Assembly: GCA_016165875.1 (NCBI GenBank)
Contig: JABBOT010000005.1
Coordinates: 17,529,131 to 17,593,130 of the forward strand
Reading direction: 5' to 3'
Length of the DNA: 64,000 nt
DNA from: Acanthopleura granulata
Taxonomy: Eukaryota > Mollusca > Polyplacophora > Chitonida > Chitonidae
Shown here one piece after another: positions 58,767-64,000 of the stretch. The number at the start of each line of letters is the position of its first letter. The stretch's first letter is position 1. A model generated the notes under the pieces. That model did not search any database, had not been told where the DNA came from, and saw only the letters and a list, made by a program, of their open reading frames with translations. The translations under genes were made by a program, and so were the position numbers.

Positions 58767-60477
58767 CTGGTGCGCGTTGTTCGTTTGCCCTAGTTGCGTT
58801 GCATTCTGGGAGAATGTATACTCTCTGCACCCCGCCTCCACATCGCCCCCGTTTTCAACCAGCTGGGCGTACTGTGACGTTACTTATTTCTAACGGTTCT
58901 GTCTAAATTACCAATTAAAATGTCTGTGGAAGAGCTGTTGTTGCAAGGAAACAAATGAAAACTTGGACTTGCATCAGAACTCTTGTTAGGTATCAAGCTT
59001 GGGAATGTGTTTGCGCCAGTAGGGTACAACTGTTGGCATCATTTGTAGGTTATAATTTGTAATGTGAGACAAGCGGAATTGACCGCCCTGTGTACATGTA
59101 TGGACGCAATTTCAAAGTGAATCCCAACAGTCTCAAGCCTCCCGAGCTTAAGCCAAAAGAATTATGAATAAAGTAAAAGAATGAAGAAAGAAAAAAACAC
59201 AACGATTAAAGGTGGTAAACAGTGTTTTGGGGTACCATGTCCCCACTGTTGGGCTATAGGCCTAATCTAGCTGGGACCGCGAGTAACGTATTTAAAGAGT
59301 TTGTCTATCTGTCAGGCCTATATTAGTCCCAGTACTTAGTAAACAATTTGGAAGTAAAATTTAAGGCATAGTGATGTCATTTGGACGACCTTAATTCTTC
59401 ACACTGTTCTTTGTGTATTGCTAACAGCAATAGAGAGTTTCTTTCCCCCCCCCCCTCCAAAAGCTAGGGAAGAAATGTAATATTTTGCTTTCAGCAGTAC
59501 AAATATTTGTCCCAGTAATTAGAAGAAATAGGGTAGCCACCATGAAAGCAGATATAGAGCCTCTACTTTTTAAATTCCTGTATTCACAATAGTAAAGGTT
59601 TAAGTACAGCACTTGATATTCTAAACATTTAAAATTATTCATAATGATATTAAGATATTAACATTCACAAAAAAAATGTTCTGTTCTGGCTCAGGTACAT
59701 GTTTAAACAATGTGGCAATGAGAGACTAAAGCATGCTACCCTCCAGCAAAGTGCATAGAACAACATAAGCTGCCCACTTGCCTCCCCTAACACACAGCTA
59801 GCTCTCTCTCTAACCATGTCACATATCATTATATGATGATCAAAATAATGATGCAGTGCTTCACTTTAGCATCATTCATATTACTTTCATGAACCTAGTT
59901 ATGAAAACATGGGTACAGAAAGCCCAGTGCACAGATTTCAAATTACATCATTCAGACATAAGAGCACCACCCTAATGAGTGCAATTAAAATGCATGACGG
60001 TGGTGCGATAGAGCTAATTGTTCATTTAACTCGACAATTTTCAGGTTCATATGAAAACTGCTAGAGTTGGTCTTTTGTTTTTTTTTTTTTTTTCGTAATG
60101 TCCAACACTTAAAGCTAATCAAATTTTCATCATTAGCTTCCAATACTCTGTATGCTATCAAGCGATGTTGAATCACAAAGGCATGGACTTGAGGTGTCAT
60201 AACATCGTACTGTTATATCAAAACTTACTTATTACACATCCATCAATCCAAGAAACAGGCATCAAGTCAGAGCTGCATGCTGATACAAATTGATACTGAC
60301 TGAGTCATACTTGCAGTCCCCAAATCCCATGCCAGGACAGACTAATTCAAGTGGAAACAAACTGGTTGGCTTTATATTTTATTTATCCATGAAAAGAAAA
60401 TGAAAAGTATAAAGGTAATTAATCCATGTAGCAGTAAACCACATCATTGTTAAGGCGACCAGTACTGTAGGTAAGAT

Positions 60478-60725
60478 ATCGAGGGGGTTAGCACGCCAGT
60501 GTGGTACTATATCCTGATTCCTCTCACCAATGTGGTCACAGTGAGTTCAAGTCCCTTTCATGATGGCCTCCTCTACGGCCGTACGTGGGAATGTCCGCCA
60601 GAAGCCTGCAGATGGTCGTGGGTTTCTCCAGGTTCTACCCAGTTTCCTCCCAACATAATGCTGGCTGCCGTTGTATAAGTGAAATATTCTTGAGTACAGC
60701 GTAAAACTTCAATGAAATAAATAAC
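60478..60725 (+). mobile_element. tRNA-derived SINE, family A, near full length
   Basis: GGGGTTAGCACGCCAGTGTG head, CAGTGAGTTCAAGTCCC (box B), CGGCCGTACGTGGGAATGTC, TTTCCTCCCAACATAATGCT, AAATATTCTTGAGTACAGCG and an AAATAAATAA tail. Confidence 0.87.
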
Positions 60726-60929
60726 TAACTTTTGAGATATCAAATTCAAGCAAACCAGCCAAGGTAAGATTGGTTCACACTGGACTGATGATGATTATTA
60801 TGTGTTTTTTTTACTTATTTGTGAAGCAATGGTTAGCATTCAAATACCATAACAATATTTAAGTGATTAGCATATAAGAATATAGTAGTATATGTGGTTA
60901 ACTTTTACGCATTCAACGTCAAGATAAAG

Positions 60930-61140
60930 AATTTTGCACTTTTAAATATAACTGTATTCAGGTCTGTGGATGATGAAACCCTGAGATTGCCCTAAGTGAA
61001 CCACCAACCTTTGCCTTGAGGTACCTAATACCTCAAGACTTAAAGCCGTAGTCAAAATGGCGCGAGCAGGATTTCAACATGCAATCTCAGTGGTCAACGG
61101 CCTTATAGTCGTTACGAGTCAGCTGCCTCAGCCAGTGAGG
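60930..61140 (-). mobile_element. Possible third SINE family, degraded
   Basis: AACCACCAACCTTTGCC, GACTTAAAGCCGTAGTC and ATGCAATCTCAGTGG recur in weaker form at 44800-45000 (GACTTGAAGTCACAGTC, ATGCAATCTCA) and near 22520 (AACCACCAACCTTTGGG). This suggests an older dispersed family. Confidence 0.45.
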
Positions 61141-62655
61141 TCTGATCACTGTCAGAATATTGTCTACCTACAATTGGATGCAACACTGAGTCATCAGTCA
61201 GCGAACTCATGCTCAACATTATTGCAAAACGACAATCAACAGAAATTCATAGCTTGGAGATTGAGTTTATTTAGTTATACCAGGATGTGTTTCAAATGGT
61301 GACCAGACTCCATTGTATGTATATATATATATATTTATATATATAATAGAAACCATGTTAACAATACAATTATGGGTCATTAGCTGGTCAGACAACAAGA
61401 TTACTCCATAGACTTCATGTCCCAGCACAAAACAGCACGATCTGACGAGCAGACAGACAGACAGACAACCCAAGTGAACAACATAACATGGATGGACAGG
61501 AAGTGTTGACGAAAAGTCTGCCAAAGTCAACAGTCAGGCCAAACAAGTGGGCAACTGGTGCTGTGCTCATTGGCAGATGAATACATGAATGGATGTTTGA
61601 ATGCTTCGGCACCCACACAGCCCTGTGAAACACCGACTGGCCGTAGTTACAGATAGTCTTTATATAGTTCTGCAAAGATAATACACAAGATTTTCATTTT
61701 GACAGGTTTGGCAATTTTTCATGGCACACTGAGATCCACTCCGCATATTAAATTGTAACGTTTGAAACGCAATATACATTAACAAGGCTTATCACTGAAG
61801 TTTCTAAGAGAACACATTCATCACACACCAGATTGACATGTCTTCCCCTACCTCCCTCTGTGACTAAATAAGGCTGGTTTCTAGTCAGAGGTGGAGACTA
61901 TACCCAATACCTAACAGAAGACATATTTACTCCTGAAATGCAAACAAACTTTTCCATACAGCTAATCAACTTCTAATAAAGCCTGGTAACAATTACACCA
62001 GATTCCTGTGGTAATTCTTAAATATGGTAACGATACAAACTTCACCAAACTGATAATAACCCTATCACACAATAACATGATTAACACAAACAAAAATATG
62101 ATCATTACGGCCAGCTGTTCAAACTGGCTCCTGGAGTTACAGAAAAAAAAAGCATGTTACAGAGTTTCTTTGTACACCTACAATATGGCTATTGGTAACA
62201 TTGTGTGAAACCCTGTTGGAAATGTGAAACATACCACACTGCCAAACATAAAACACTGGCAGACATACAAATTATATTTATGTCTAACTGTAGTGCACAC
62301 TGATGTGATGTCTGCCTTTTAAGTCCCATTTCTAATGATAATTCGGCATGCAAATCAAGTTTTCCAGTTTTGAGTTCTACCCTTTGTTTCCAGTTTGCGA
62401 ATTGTATCTCAATAACATCAATCTTAAAGCTTTAAAATGCTTTACTGTACTAACTAGCACTTAATAACTGACCCTCCAGACACACTTATCAGAAAACCAC
62501 ACATCATACATGCACCTGGCATTGGTAACGAATCCTTTGTTAACAGCAGGCGACAGCGTACAATTAGAGAAATGTACAAGCGTAACAAATTCTGACTCAA
62601 CACGTGTAACAAGGGATCAATGAAAGATTTAGCCTGTAATCAACAACCACAGGCA

Positions 62656-62715
62656 AATATATATATATATGTGTGTGTGTGTGTTTATGTGTATATATAT
62701 ATATATATATATTTG
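62656..62715. repeat. (TA)n/(TG)n microsatellite
   Basis: TATATATATATATGTGTGTG followed by TGTGTGTTTATGTG and a further TA run. Confidence 0.9.
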
Positions 62716-64000
62716 GATATTATATATAAAAAATTCATCAAATATACAGGACAATAAATCTGGTCAAATTTAACACAAGGAGTCTACAGAAATTTACAGA
62801 CATGCCTAGGTCAAAATTTTGAAAGATGAAAAGACATGCTTAGCTATGCATGAAATCTTGCTGGGCTATACTCTGGCAACAAATGAACAGCCTTGGCATG
62901 TAATGCTCAGTCACTTTATATCATACATGTACATCCTTAAAACATGTATATTAATATATACATTATACTTATATATATGACTCTTTTACAAACTCTGAAA
63001 TGCAAAAAATTATATGGAGTTACCTTCTCTTCTGTAGCCCAAAAAAAAGTATTTCAACTGCAATACAGGTTTTCCAGCACCACACTTTGAAGAAGTTAGT
63101 TACTGATTTATGTCTTAAAAAAAAATACAGAATAATTTTAATGGTTGTTTTTGAGGCATGGCTATAAATCAAAGAGTGCACAATCAGGTTTAATCCAAGT
63201 CCAGCTAGAAACAACCAATACTGGGTATCACATCACAGACTAGTATGCAATGCATGGATTGATCAGGTCAACAATACATGTATGCACTAAAATTCATTTA
63301 AAAGGTTCCCATTCTAACAGAAATTGTACCTACATCATTCGCAGGAGAAAACCTCTCCTTGCTGACATAGGCTTTATTTTAAGTAGCAGGAAAAACAAAA
63401 AAAAAGGAATTTCTAACACAAACATTGAGCATTTCTTTTAATATGACAAATACTACAAGTGCAATGTTGATAAAAAATATCCAGCTCTTATACATGATTA
63501 CATGAAAGTCCATTTTCAAGGCCATGCCTGATCCATGGCATAAGTAAGAAACTATAATGTATGAAAGAAGAAAGGTTGACTGATGTAAAATGCCAAAATA
63601 AGTTTTCAGTGGTGCTGAAATTTCGTTTTCCTTAATTCCATGCACATATATATTACTAACCCACAACTACACACAAGTACATATTTGGGGAGAACCTGGG
63701 GGGGACCTACATTAATGAACACCTCGTGTCAGCAGAAATCGGGTGAAAGGCCCTGGAGGTAAGACCCCTGTGCACAATCATATGCAAGGTAACCTGAAAT
63801 TTTCAGCTGACGGAGCAATCTTTACGGCTCACAGAAAGTAAAACATACTTTCCAAGGTATACAATGCTGCCACAGTAGGTAATACATTCCAATAATGAGG
63901 CATGCTGAAGTGGTTGGAAGATTTCAACAAACTCATTTGTACATGTCAATCTACATGTAGATAGGCCCAGAAAATGAAAAGCTATTTTTAGTTCACAGGT

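Larger units (their letters stand above)
58762..64000. other. Region upstream of HNRNPM without recognised genes
   Basis: Contains the HNRNPM promoter side, a family A SINE (60478-60725), a degraded SINE-like block (60930-61140), TA/TG microsatellites (61318-61350 and 62656-62715), a C-run near 59445 and AT-rich DNA. The remaining ORFs are short and show no motifs or splice signals that I could support. Confidence 0.5.

Noticed and set aside
58922..58957. Start of a divergent gene (MSVEELLLQGNK) opposite HNRNPM
   Set aside because: Stops after twelve codons with no donor site before the stop.

Overview
This is a 64 kb piece of an animal nuclear genome. Its genes have many small exons with GT-AG introns and no operons. 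Much of the intron and intergenic DNA is tRNA-derived SINEs and minisatellites. The commonest SINE (an AAATA-type tail followed by a core ending in TTGATTGGTGTTTTACGCC, seen from its reverse strand) is the kind familiar from molluscs and other lophotrochozoans, so I infer a lophotrochozoan, perhaps a bivalve. The species cannot be fixed from the sequence alone.

Four protein genes could be assembled exon by exon, with every splice phase consistent. (1) Minus strand, 15815 down to 521 and off the left edge: CCDC171, a long coiled-coil protein; 20 coding exons and about 894 residues are visible and the C-terminus lies outside. (2) Minus strand, 23157-20521: KXD1, a subunit of the BORC lysosome-positioning complex; 4 exons, 187 aa, complete. 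(3) Plus strand, 28281-37030: a WHAMM/JMY-type actin nucleation promoting factor; 9 coding exons, 774 aa, complete, with a candidate poly(A) signal at 40228. (4) Minus strand, 58761-49574: an HNRNPM/MYEF2-type RNA-binding protein with three RRMs and Gly/Met-rich linkers; 12 exons, 607 aa, complete. KXD1 and WHAMM are divergent with a 5 kb gap; WHAMM and HNRNPM are tail to tail with a 12.5 kb gap.

The most unusual property is a recurring pattern of tandem duplication at splice junctions. A 56-bp minisatellite beside CCDC171 exon 19 is built from the last 39 nt of the exon plus its splice donor. CCDC171 exon 18 has two further copies of its 3' end with donor. CCDC171 exon 13 has an acceptor-side copy at the far end of a 29-bp array. 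The first coding exon of WHAMM is preceded by four or five copies of its acceptor, 5' UTR and, in the nearest copies, its first codons. The intron next to the last KXD1 acceptor is duplicated. Other arrays are a perfectly phased 36 x 30 bp array, a 20/21-bp array and a 65-bp array. A roughly 730-bp dispersed repeat occurs once in a CCDC171 intron and once, inverted, upstream of WHAMM.

The intergenic stretches (15.8-20.5, 23.2-28.2, 37-49.5 and 58.8-64 kb) hold UTRs, SINEs and microsatellites; I found no further protein gene in them. Homology statements rest on remembered family sequences and visible motifs. No database search was run.
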